A model generated the notes under the pieces. It saw only the letters and a program-made list of their open reading frames with translations, made no database searches and was not told where the DNA came from. Of a stretch of DNA of 64,000 nt, positions 54,214-62,758 are shown piece by piece. Source of the DNA: Schlesneria sphaerica (GTDB lineage: Bacteria > Planctomycetota > Planctomycetia > Planctomycetales > Planctomycetaceae); contig NZ_CP172346.1 of assembly GCF_044336245.1 (NCBI RefSeq), positions 2,418,001-2,482,000 of the forward strand, given 5' to 3'. The position numbers and the translations under genes are program-made. Positions within the stretch are counted from its first letter, which is position 1; every line of letters begins with the position of its first letter.

Positions 54214-55449
54214 TTACTTGGGCAGGCGGTCCATGCGGACGGGTGGCAGGTCTCCCTGCAGGGCGATCATATAGGCGACCAGGTCTTCCTTTTCCTGAGC
54301 GGTCAGGTTCAGCTTTTTCATCTTGTCGCTCAGGTAAGGATTAGGATGGCCCCCTTTGTCGTACCATTCGACGACCTCTTCCAGCGTGTTCAGGCTGCCG
54401 TCGTGCATGAATGGGCCGGTCTGAGCAACGTTTCGAACCGTTGGGGTCTTGAAGGCGCCACGATCCTTATCTTCTTTGGTGACATCATAGCGGCCCAGAT
54501 CGGGATCTTTCTTATCCATACCGATGCCGATGTTGTGGAACTTCTCGTCGGTGAAGTTAGCCCCCGCGTGGCAGGCAGTGCAGTTCGCCTTACCAAAGAA
54601 CAGCTCGCGACCCCGTTTGGCTGACTGGGAGATCGGATGAGCGTTACTGGCTCGTTTGAGCTTCCAGTAAAGGTCATAGGATTCACGGTCGTCTTCCTTG
54701 AAGGCCTTCATGTCTTTCAGATCGTCTTTGAACGTCTTTTCAAAGTTGAGCAGGGGCTCGTAGTAGTCGGCGGGCGACGTTCCGGTCACCAGTGCCCGTT
54801 CAAATGCAGCGATCGCTTTGGCTGCGGCATCGATCGTGACTCCTTCCCCGGGGAAGATCTTTTCGAACTGCAACCGGTAGCCTTCGATCCCCTTCAAACC
54901 GGTCGTCGCGGCTTCGTGCGTATGTCCCATTTCGATCGGGTTGGCGATTGGCCCCTTAGCCTGCTCTTCCAGCGAATCGGCGCGGCCGTCCCAGAACTGA
55001 AGGGTGCTCAGAATGCGGTTGTAAGCGATGGGGGAATTGCGTCCGCCGACCTGTCCGCCGATCCCTTCGCCGAAGGTCGTATTACGGCCGTACGCATCTT
55101 CTGGATGATGGCAACTGGCACAACTGATCGTGGTGTCGGCCGAGAGTCGCGTATCAAAGAAGAGCTGTCGTCCCAGCTCAATTTTGGCCCGCGTCATCGG
55201 GTTATTCTTGGGGATCGAAATATTGTTCGCCCCCAGCGACAACCCTTCCGGCAATTCCACTTGCAGCGGGACATGGTTCGCGGGGTTATTGAGCCATCGC
55301 TTGATCTGTTCGATGGTCAATTCTCCCTGTCCCGGAATCCCTGCTGTCAGATCGGGTGATCCCAGCAGGACTTTGGGGGAGGTGTTTTCCTGCGCCGTCA
55401 CGACGGGCACGGAAGACAGAAAGATGGCTAGACACGTTGCGAATCTCAT
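54214..55449 (-). CDS. Di-haem cytochrome c peroxidase family protein
   Basis: A 411-aa periplasmic protein with signal peptide (MRFATCLAIFLSSVPVVTAQ). Haem site one is CASCH (110-114) in ISCASCHHPEDAYGRNTTFG; haem site two is CTACHAGANFTD in the C-terminal half. GGRNSPIAYNRI, FWDGRADSLEEQ and GPFMHDGSLNTLEEVVEWYD complete the CcpA/MauG family pattern. They act as hydrogen peroxide reductases or protein oxidases. A complete paralogue of the gene at the left window edge. AGGAGA before ATG 55449 fixes the start. It is divergent from the NHL gene. Confidence 0.93.
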   Translation of the reverse strand: MRFATCLAIFLSSVPVVTAQENTSPKVLLGSPDLTAGIPGQGELTIEQIKRWLNNPANHVPLQVELPEGLSLGANNISIPKNNPMTRAKIELGRQLFFDTRLSADTTISCASCHHPEDAYGRNTTFGEGIGGQVGGRNSPIAYNRILSTLQFWDGRADSLEEQAKGPIANPIEMGHTHEAATTGLKGIEGYRLQFEKIFPGEGVTIDAAAKAIAAFERALVTGTSPADYYEPLLNFEKTFKDDLKDMKAFKEDDRESYDLYWKLKRASNAHPISQSAKRGRELFFGKANCTACHAGANFTDEKFHNIGIGMDKKDPDLGRYDVTKEDKDRGAFKTPTVRNVAQTGPFMHDGSLNTLEEVVEWYDKGGHPNPYLSDKMKKLNLTAQEKEDLVAYMIALQGDLPPVRMDRLPK

Positions 55450-55791
55450 TCTGGGTCTCCTTGAAGATCCCCGAAGGCCCGCTTCCAAACGGAAACGCGT
55501 TCGTGGGGAATGACTCAAATATCCTAGAAGAGTAGGCGTGATCCCCAAATAATCCAAGCGGAATGCCTCAATTAATCGCTCGCTCAAGCGGTACGGGCGG
55601 GTCCCCCGGGCCGTGATCCCGCGCCGCTTTGATCAGTCTGACAACACGTGAGGAATTTGTGAGATTTCCATCGACCCGGCCGTTCATGGGCACGGCGATG
55701 AAGCGGTTTCTGGTATCATTGAAATGCCTGCGCAACGATGACTACCATCGACCTGAACCAGCACCCGAGTCACGAATGTGAGAAACCACGT
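55450..55791. other. Divergent intergenic region
   Basis: 342 bp between the peroxidase (minus) and NHL (plus) genes, holding both promoters. The plus frame is open from 55738 but the signal peptide begins at 55792. No known element was recognised. Confidence 0.45.
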
Positions 55792-56880
55792 ATGAAGCTT
55801 TCAACCTGGCTCAGCCTTCTCGTTGTCTTCGGTGTCACCGCGTCCGCCGCCGTCGCGGGCGAAATCTTCACACTGGCCGGCAGTGGTCAGGAGGGCTATT
55901 CCGGTGATGGTGGCCCGGCGACGAAAGCCAATCTCAATCAGCCGTTCGGACTGGAGATCGGCCCGGACGGAGCCCTCTATTTCTGCGAGTTTTCCAATCA
56001 CATTGTCCGGCGGCTCGATTTAGAGAAGAAGACACTCTCCACGGTTGCCGGAACAGCAGGCAAGCCGGGCTACGGTGGGGACGGCGCCGCAGCCACGTCG
56101 GCCTTGCTGCACGAACCTCATGAGTTGCGGTTTGATGCGGAAGGCAACTTTTACATCTCGGACACAAACTCGCAGGCGATTCGCAAAGTGGCCACGAAGT
56201 CGGGCCTGATCAGCACCATCGCCGGGACGGGAGTCGCGGGCTTTGCCGGTGACGGCGGTCCTGCTGTGAAGGCTCAGTTGAACTTGCCGATCGCCGTAGT
56301 TCTCGATGGTGAGTCGGGTGCGTTCATCTGCGACATCAAAAATCATCGGGTCCGACGAATCGATTTCAGCACGGGGATCATCTCGACATTCGCGGGGACA
56401 GGTGAGCGTACCGCCACCAGGGACGGGGGATTGCTGGCGGAATCAGCCTTAAACGGTCCCCGGTCGATCGCCGTCGCCAGCAATGGTGATCTGTATGTGA
56501 TCCTGCGGGAGGGCAACTCCGTTTACCGCATCGACCGCGCCAAGGGAATCATGCACCATGTCGCGGGGACAGGCAAACAGGGATTCTCAGGAGACGGCGG
56601 TGACGCTCGAAAAGCTCAGCTTGCCGGCCCTAAAGGAATTGCCATCGATCACGACGGCAATCTGTTACTGTGCGATACAGAAAATCACGCGGTCCGAATC
56701 ATCCACAAGGAATCGGGGAAGATCGATACGCTGATCGGAACAGGTAAACCGGGGGACGGCCCCGACGGCGATCCGCTCAAATGCCAGCTTCACCGTCCCC
56801 ATGGAGTTTTCGTCGCACGTGATGGTGCGATCTACGTTGGGGACAGCAGTAATCATAAGGTGAGAAAGCTCGTCCGGTAG
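55792..56880 (+). CDS. Exported NHL-repeat beta-propeller protein
   Basis: A 362-aa protein with signal peptide (STWLSLLVVFGVTASAAVAG). The rest consists of about six NHL repeats, each with the core AGTGxxGFxGDGGPA followed by xxNxVRRID or ITDxxNHxVR; examples are FTLAGSGQEGYSGDGGPATK, FICDIKNHRVRRIDF and LCDTENHAVRIIH. The repeats fold into a six-bladed propeller used for protein or ligand binding. The mature protein is probably periplasmic or extracellular. No enzymatic residues are recognised. The next gene follows 55 bp later. Confidence 0.88.
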   Translation: MKLSTWLSLLVVFGVTASAAVAGEIFTLAGSGQEGYSGDGGPATKANLNQPFGLEIGPDGALYFCEFSNHIVRRLDLEKKTLSTVAGTAGKPGYGGDGAAATSALLHEPHELRFDAEGNFYISDTNSQAIRKVATKSGLISTIAGTGVAGFAGDGGPAVKAQLNLPIAVVLDGESGAFICDIKNHRVRRIDFSTGIISTFAGTGERTATRDGGLLAESALNGPRSIAVASNGDLYVILREGNSVYRIDRAKGIMHHVAGTGKQGFSGDGGDARKAQLAGPKGIAIDHDGNLLLCDTENHAVRIIHKESGKIDTLIGTGKPGDGPDGDPLKCQLHRPHGVFVARDGAIYVGDSSNHKVRKLVR

Positions 56881-56935
56881 TGCGGGGAATGAACCGCCAC
56901 TCACATGGTCAGACTGAAGATTCGAGGATCCTTGT

Positions 56936-58738
56936 TTGTCTGGTCGCATTCGATTCGCCGAGCCTCTGTATTGCCTGCTACTGATCCTCACCCCCGCTGC
57001 GCCCGTTCTTGCCCTCGAAGAAGCTCTTGAGGTCGTTACTCGCCCCAGCCACTCTGCCGAACTGATCGCCCCGTTGACAGGCGAATTCGGCAGCGGACTG
57101 ACTCGACTGTCGCAAACGATCCGTGGCACACGAATTGATCTTCCCCGCCAGCCGCGCGTCAGCCGGTCACACCGCTTTCTGTACCAGTTCACACTGATCA
57201 GCGGGGATCGATTCCTGGGCGAGTTGCTTGCTAGGGACGAGCACGCTACGAAGGTGCGGCTGCAGACTCGACAAATCGTTGAAGTTCCCTCCTCTGCCAT
57301 CACACAGATCGCCAACCCGCCCGGCGAAGCGGATCTGCTTTACGACGGGTTTGAACACGACTCATCCGCCCCGACGGAAACTGGTGAGAGACGGATACTG
57401 GATCCTCACCGTGCCGCCGACGGGACGTCGTCGCTGCGTCTGGACCCGTCAGCAACGGGATACTCGATTCCGCTCGATCCACCGATCCTGTCCGGCCGCG
57501 TGGAGTTCTCATTTTTTGCCCAAGTGCATGATCCGAGCCAGAGTGCGGGAGAGTGGCGGCTCGTCTGGAACCGTGACGCCCCCGACGCCGAATCGATGAT
57601 TGTCCGCGTGGGAGCTGACCATTCCGTGTCGATCGCGGGAATCGCGATTTCACCTGCACCCCCGCGGCTGAAGATTGGACCTGGCTGGCACACCTTCCTG
57701 ATGCGTGCTCAAGGGGGCCGCGTCGAGTTTCTGATCGATGATTCCACGCTCGCGACAGTCAGGGGACCTGCGACCCCACTGGCATCAATCGACTTCCGAC
57801 CTGCAAATCCAGACTCCGGCAACGGTCTCTGGATTGATGAACTGCACGTCCGCAGATACGTCGAGACAAGCCAGCCACTTGCGGGATCAATCGACGCCGG
57901 TCTGCGTGACAAGCTCGTCACCATCACGGGAGATGAACTGTTCGGTCAGATCACCCACCTTTCGCCTCCCAGCGTTCAACTGATAGCGCTGGGTCAGTCC
58001 CGATCAATCCCGCTCTCGCGACTGGTTTCCTTGAACTGGCATCAACCCGATCGCGCAGTCAACCAGCGAACCATTCCGGCAACAGGTGTCTCTGCCCTCA
58101 TTCAACTGCAGCCGTTTGTCGACCGTCCCGACTGCCTGCCCGAGCGTCTGACCGCCACGATTTGTGATATCGACGCCAGGCAACTTCGGGTCAGGCATCA
58201 GCTGATGGGAGACATGACGTTTCGATGGTCGGAAGTCCTTCGAGTGACCCCACGTTTCTTCGGGCAGTCGGTTCTGGTCGACGCACGACGGTTTCATCTG
58301 GGAAATTCCATTCGCTCCGATTTTCATCGTCAATTACCGGACGGAACCGAAGTTTCGGGCGAGGTCGTGCTCAATGACGTTCCCGCCGGGGAGGCGTTCT
58401 TCACAATCGACGTCGCCGAACTCGAGGCGTCAGGTCCGAAAGCCCCGCCCGGCAGCCCGTTTCTTCCCGAACTTCGCCGCGGTCAACTGATCACCGAAGT
58501 TCTGATCAACGGGCACAGCATCGGGGATCTGAATTCGCAGGTCCGTTTCAAGGCAAGTGCCGCAAATCCGGATCGAGTCCGGCTCCCCATTCCCGACAGC
58601 CTGCTAAAGCCCGGCCGGAATACGTTCCAATTGAAGCAGCATTCTCTGGAGAAGCGGACCACCGAATTCGACGACTGCGAAGTCGGCAACATCCAACTGG
58701 AATTTGAATCAACTTTCCTGGCGCCGACAGCGCGGTGA
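56936..58738 (+). CDS. Large exported protein of unknown function
   Basis: A 600-aa protein with an N-terminal hydrophobic segment (YCLLLILTPAAPVLALEE), then a mostly beta-rich sequence. Residues 85-125 (LISGDRFLGELLARDEHATK) and 325-355 (ITGDELFGQITHLSPPS) each look like a small SH3-like beta-barrel repeat. In between, SLRLDPSATGYSIPLDPPIL to IDELHVRRYVET resembles a LamG/concanavalin-type sandwich. Another ATICDIDARQLRVRHQLMGD stretch extends the pattern. The likely start is TTG at 56936 behind GAGGA, because no in-frame ATG exists before a stop. No catalytic motif is recognised. Confidence 0.75.
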   Translation: MSGRIRFAEPLYCLLLILTPAAPVLALEEALEVVTRPSHSAELIAPLTGEFGSGLTRLSQTIRGTRIDLPRQPRVSRSHRFLYQFTLISGDRFLGELLARDEHATKVRLQTRQIVEVPSSAITQIANPPGEADLLYDGFEHDSSAPTETGERRILDPHRAADGTSSLRLDPSATGYSIPLDPPILSGRVEFSFFAQVHDPSQSAGEWRLVWNRDAPDAESMIVRVGADHSVSIAGIAISPAPPRLKIGPGWHTFLMRAQGGRVEFLIDDSTLATVRGPATPLASIDFRPANPDSGNGLWIDELHVRRYVETSQPLAGSIDAGLRDKLVTITGDELFGQITHLSPPSVQLIALGQSRSIPLSRLVSLNWHQPDRAVNQRTIPATGVSALIQLQPFVDRPDCLPERLTATICDIDARQLRVRHQLMGDMTFRWSEVLRVTPRFFGQSVLVDARRFHLGNSIRSDFHRQLPDGTEVSGEVVLNDVPAGEAFFTIDVAELEASGPKAPPGSPFLPELRRGQLITEVLINGHSIGDLNSQVRFKASAANPDRVRLPIPDSLLKPGRNTFQLKQHSLEKRTTEFDDCEVGNIQLEFESTFLAPTAR

Positions 58739-58786
58739 AACAAAACGCCGAATGAGTGTCCATTCGATGCACGCGCATCCGGCAGA

Positions 58787-58830
58787 GCGGGGCTCTTAGA
58801 GTTTACCTCTAAGCCGAGAGGTGGCCCCGC
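58787..58830. terminator. Bidirectional terminator-like hairpin
   Basis: GCGGGGC and GCCCCGC enclose an inner stem CTTAGAG/CTCTAAG between convergent genes (unknown exported protein and O-antigen-ligase-like gene). The stem is GC-rich but without a clear U run. Confidence 0.55.
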
Positions 58831-58888
58831 GTTCAGGGATTCACCCGGTACCTCACACGCCCCCGCGTTGTTCCCGTTCGCCGAGAGA

Positions 58889-61582
58889 TCAGGGTTGAAA
58901 ACTGGTCTGTTCGATTTCGTCTTCGATCTCATCCATCGAAGAAGGGGTCAGCTTCAGCCGTTCGATGACCGCCTTGGAGGTCAGTTTTCGCAGGTTCGAG
59001 TCACCCGGCTGCCGGTTAGTGCACCATTCGAGATGCTCTGACGCTTCGACGACGCGATCGGAATTCATCAGGTCCAGGCCGAGCATGTAGTGAATCGAGT
59101 ACGAATGAGGCAACCGTTCCACGGCCAGCTTCAATACATTCACCGCCTCGTCGCGATCCCCCAGTTCAATGCAGGCGTTTCTGACCGAGATCATGGTGGT
59201 TTCCAGTTCCTCATCGGACGTGAGGGATTCTGCCCGGACGAGTCCTTCTTCGATGTATCTCCGCTGGACCCGTTCAGCCTCTTCGTCGCGCCCCACTTTC
59301 TTGTAGGCTTGTCCGATGAGCTCCAGTGCTTTCCAGTCAGGCTGAAATTCGGTTTCAAAGAATTCCACGTCCATCTGACCGGCCAGGATGTTCGCGATCC
59401 GTTCCTGCATGCGGCGGCTGCCAGCGAACGCGGGACGCCAGTACTCGAGAGCTCGGTCCATGTCCCCTTCCTGCAGTTCCGAAGCACCAACCAGATACAT
59501 CGTATCGGGGTCCCGGGGCCGCAGTTTCAGCGACTGGCTGAGGCAGCGTTCCAGAAAGTCCGCATCATCCAGGCGATCCAGAAAATTGAGGTCGGCCAGC
59601 AGGATGTACGACTTCGACCGTAAAGGACTGTTGGTCAATGACCGGTTGAGAGAGCGTTTGGCCAGCCTAAGGAACTTGAGATTGGTCCCGACGGAGCGAC
59701 TGAGCCACTCGCTGGAGGCTTCCGCGGAAGGGAATTCCGATGCTTTCACAGCGTCACGCAGCATCCCCACCGACATGGTGTTCTCGGCCTTCTGCTGTCG
59801 CAGATCGAAGAGCTGCATGTAGGCAAAGCAGGCCGTTTCCTGCAGTTTGGCATCGTGCGGATTCACGCGCGCGGCCAGCACAATTTCTTTGAGGCGCTGC
59901 TGTGTTTCCGCCTCGAATTCTTCGTCTGTCAGATCGTTGTCTTCAGACGTCTCCAATCGCGGTCCGTGCGTGCGATACATCGCGGCCTGCAGCGAAGGAT
60001 ACTTGAGATCAAACATCCAGACGGCGACAGCGCCGACGACACACATCCCCATCGCCGAAACCAGGCGTGGAAGTCGGAACGTATAGGCCCGAGCCCCCGC
60101 GCTTTGCCGCGCGATACGGTACAGCCGGGCAACGCAAGCCAGTTGCACAGCCAGCATGATCATGCACGACGGGGTGTACCAGAAGAAGTCGCAGGCCGCA
60201 TGCGCGACGTTGGCTATCAGACTCGCCAGGATGGCCGCGGCGGCGGAACTCGCTTTCTGATCCCTGTTCCAAAGTGCCCCCAGGCACCACCAGAAGCAGG
60301 TCGCGATGACCAGTCCCGTCACGACCAGTCCGGCGATCCCCGACTCAGACGCAATCTGAAGATAACCGCACTCTGCATGCGAGTACTCATAGCCATCTTC
60401 CCCTTCGTTCTGGATATGCAATTGATAGGCATCGCTATGTGTCCCCACACCGGTTCCCAGGACGGGAAATTCCTGCGCGACACGAATATTTGCCTGCCAG
60501 ATCTCGGTACGTCCGCTGTCCTGTTCAAGACGATTTGCCAAAACCGCCTCGTACTTACTCATCGAGAACAGGGTGCTCGCGCCGACTCCGACCAGAATGA
60601 GTGCAAAACCAAACTTCGCCGAGGCCAGCCCTGTGCGACAGAGCACGATGATTGCGACGAGTGTCGTCAGCGCCACAGCGGCCAGTCCCCCACGGGACAA
60701 AGTCAGCAGCACGGTGAGGACAATCCCCCCCAGCGCACAGAGCAGCAGCGTCACGCATAGACCGTGCATCCCGTCTGGCATGCCGGTGCTGTTCGCCCGA
60801 TCCTCTTTCTGCTGTTGCAGGCGCCGAAGGACCCACCAGATCAGCGGAGCGGTTCCGAGAGCCAGAAACTGGGAAAGATGGTTTCGATTCGTGAAACAAC
60901 CCAGCGGATAGGTCATCGTCGACATGAAGGGATGTTCATAGACCCAGAAGAACTTCCCGTTGCTCAGCAGAAACTGGACCTGGGCGAAGCACATCATCGC
61001 CACCGCCGCCAGCGCACAGCGGCAGAGCGTCTGTTCGACGTCATCCACGGTTCGAATTCGCTGGAAGGCGATGAGAAACAGCAGCGCATAGGACACGAAC
61101 GTGGCGATTCCCGATGTCGTTTCCCAGGGTGCCAGGGACAACTGATTCCAGGCACTCGGGAAGATGCCGGCTGTTTCGGGATCAAACCAGAACGGCAGGA
61201 CTTCTTTGATCTGCGGGGAAATGGCGAGCAGATATTCTGTCGGCAGCGGCACGATCTGGGCCACCCCGACCAGGATCCCGGCGATCCACAGCCATTCACT
61301 GCCGCTCCACGAATACCGTGGTTCTGAGGTCGTCAGCAGATGCATGATCCAGCAGAATGTCGTGACGGAAGCGCCAATGACCAGGGCCAGTTGACCGCTG
61401 GGGAGACGCCCTGCCATTCCAATCGAGACCGCGATGAGGGTCCCCCACAGACAGATGTCTGTCGCTGTCACCAGAAAGGGCTGGTTCGCTTTGGTGGAAG
61501 AAATGCCAAAGTCCGAAATCGGATTATTGTGCCGCGTAGAGCGTCTTCGGCGGGAACTTTGCGGGATAGCTTTGTGCGACAT
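58889..61582 (-). CDS. O-antigen-ligase-like membrane protein with helical-repeat C-terminus
   Basis: An 897-aa protein. The N-terminal half (about residues 40-490) has around 12 hydrophobic helices, with FTNRNHLSQFLALGTAP and a periplasmic loop around GVGTHSDAYQLHIQNEGE to YSHAECGYLQIASESG, the signatures of the Wzy_C/WaaL (O-antigen ligase/polymerase) superfamily. The C-terminal 370 residues are alpha-helical and TPR-like (DPDTMYLVGASELQEGDMDR, KALELIGQAYKKVGRDEEAE, SIHYMLGLDLMNSDRVVEAS). It presumably joins polysaccharide repeat units or attaches them to carriers. The start is ATG 61582; an open frame to 61972 crosses into the neighbour and is rejected. Confidence 0.87.
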   Translation of the reverse strand: MSHKAIPQSSRRRRSTRHNNPISDFGISSTKANQPFLVTATDICLWGTLIAVSIGMAGRLPSGQLALVIGASVTTFCWIMHLLTTSEPRYSWSGSEWLWIAGILVGVAQIVPLPTEYLLAISPQIKEVLPFWFDPETAGIFPSAWNQLSLAPWETTSGIATFVSYALLFLIAFQRIRTVDDVEQTLCRCALAAVAMMCFAQVQFLLSNGKFFWVYEHPFMSTMTYPLGCFTNRNHLSQFLALGTAPLIWWVLRRLQQQKEDRANSTGMPDGMHGLCVTLLLCALGGIVLTVLLTLSRGGLAAVALTTLVAIIVLCRTGLASAKFGFALILVGVGASTLFSMSKYEAVLANRLEQDSGRTEIWQANIRVAQEFPVLGTGVGTHSDAYQLHIQNEGEDGYEYSHAECGYLQIASESGIAGLVVTGLVIATCFWWCLGALWNRDQKASSAAAAILASLIANVAHAACDFFWYTPSCMIMLAVQLACVARLYRIARQSAGARAYTFRLPRLVSAMGMCVVGAVAVWMFDLKYPSLQAAMYRTHGPRLETSEDNDLTDEEFEAETQQRLKEIVLAARVNPHDAKLQETACFAYMQLFDLRQQKAENTMSVGMLRDAVKASEFPSAEASSEWLSRSVGTNLKFLRLAKRSLNRSLTNSPLRSKSYILLADLNFLDRLDDADFLERCLSQSLKLRPRDPDTMYLVGASELQEGDMDRALEYWRPAFAGSRRMQERIANILAGQMDVEFFETEFQPDWKALELIGQAYKKVGRDEEAERVQRRYIEEGLVRAESLTSDEELETTMISVRNACIELGDRDEAVNVLKLAVERLPHSYSIHYMLGLDLMNSDRVVEASEHLEWCTNRQPGDSNLRKLTSKAVIERLKLTPSSMDEIEDEIEQTSFQP

Positions 61583-61881
61583 GGCAATGCACGCTCGGCG
61601 TAGTAATCTGACTCCGTGACTCACGCGAAACGAGCCGTAGAATCGCAGCAACCCCTCTTTCTGCAAATACCAATTCGACCTGACGGAAACCCGTGCCAAG
61701 AAAGGGGGTTCCAATTCGGAAGGAATCGGCGCCCAGCAGCCGAAATTGCCGGTCTGTCGCCGATCCCGCCCGGCCAAGGTCGCGAAATCCGCACAGCCGA
61801 CGCCGCGCAATTGCCAAAGACGAACGCAAGCGTCTGGCAGCGCATGCGTCGAGGGTTTTATGGAGACGAGTACCGAACGAA

Positions 61882-62439
61882 TTATTCCTGGACAGGAATA
61901 CTGATGACGAGTGCGGCGAAACGGGGAGTTTTCCCGGGGTCCGTCGCCATTCCTGTATGACATCCCACACATCCGGCGGAAAGAGGAATCATCCCCGCCC
62001 GACGGTAGTAGCCATCTTCCACAGCACCGAACTCCGTCTTACCCGAAGCGATGGCGGCAGCGGCGTTTCGTTCAAAGTCGGTGCTGGGCTCGTGATCGAC
62101 ACTCATCGGCTTCGTATTGACGGAGATCCACCGCGCAGTGGAATGCGTCTGCTGTGCGACATCGGCAAAAACGTCCTCCATCGCCCGCGCCGGAAGCACC
62201 GATTTGTTCACGCGGAAATAGTGATGGTGCATCGTGTCCAGCGTGGCGGCATAGATGTGATGCATCAGCTCCGATCGCTCCTTCGCAGCTTCAACGGTAA
62301 AGCGAACGGTTGGTTCGGGTTTCCGTTTGGCCCCCCCCTTCTTCCCCTGCGGATCGTCCCCTGCTGGTGACTTCACACCACTGAGTAATACGACTGCCGC
62401 ACAAATCACGACGATACATACGAGCGTTCGGCTGGTCAT
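61882..62439 (-). CDS. Tll0287-like exported single-haem protein
   Basis: A 185-aa protein with a hydrophobic leader (LVCIVVICAAVVLLSGV), a basic Pro-rich linker (GKKGGAKRKPEPTV) and a Tll0287-like/DUF3365 domain. The only haem-binding site is CVGCH near the C-terminus, preceded by YYRRAGMIPLSAG. SVNTKPMSVDHEPSTDFERN is the conserved mid-domain segment. Such proteins are small periplasmic cytochromes or haem sensors. It stands alone, between the ligase-like gene and the halogenase-like gene, all on minus. Confidence 0.85.
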   Translation of the reverse strand: MTSRTLVCIVVICAAVVLLSGVKSPAGDDPQGKKGGAKRKPEPTVRFTVEAAKERSELMHHIYAATLDTMHHHYFRVNKSVLPARAMEDVFADVAQQTHSTARWISVNTKPMSVDHEPSTDFERNAAAAIASGKTEFGAVEDGYYRRAGMIPLSAGCVGCHTGMATDPGKTPRFAALVISIPVQE

Positions 62440-62630
62440 CCTGGATTCCTCAGCAACAGGTTAGGTGGGCGTGGTTCACATCGCAGATTGTCGGGAAAAT
62501 CGTAATCTGTGAGGGAACTGGAAAACACGTGCAAACAGGTGTCTGGCAGGCTGAATTGAGGGGCTTTTGCTCTGAGACAAACTCAGAAAGCCCCGGGGAG
62601 GTTTGCATTTTGCCAATGCGGCGGGAAAGA
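62440..62630. other. Upstream region of the Tll0287-like gene
   Basis: About 190 bp between that gene and the terminator hairpin, presumably with its promoter. No other feature was recognised. Confidence 0.4.
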
Positions 62631-62654
62631 GCTGAGCCGCCCGTGCGGCTCAGC
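62631..62654 (-). terminator. Terminator hairpin of the halogenase-like gene
   Basis: GCTGAGCCGC, loop CCGT, GCGGCTCAGC: a perfect 10-bp GC-rich stem about 105 nt after the stop codon of the minus-strand gene at 62759, followed on that strand by TCTTTC. Confidence 0.7.
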
Positions 62655-62758
62655 GGAAATTTCCTGGTTCAGATCGACGTTGTCAGTGATTCCTCGATCC
62701 TTCTTCGGCTTGAAGCCTTATTTTGCATTCCGGATCAGAGGAAGAGAAGTCAAGTTGA

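Noticed and set aside
61583..61972. Upstream extension of the O-antigen-ligase-like frame, overlapping the Tll0287-like gene
   Set aside because: The extra 130 residues are Arg/Cys-rich without membrane character and overlap a well-supported gene, so the start was moved to 61582.
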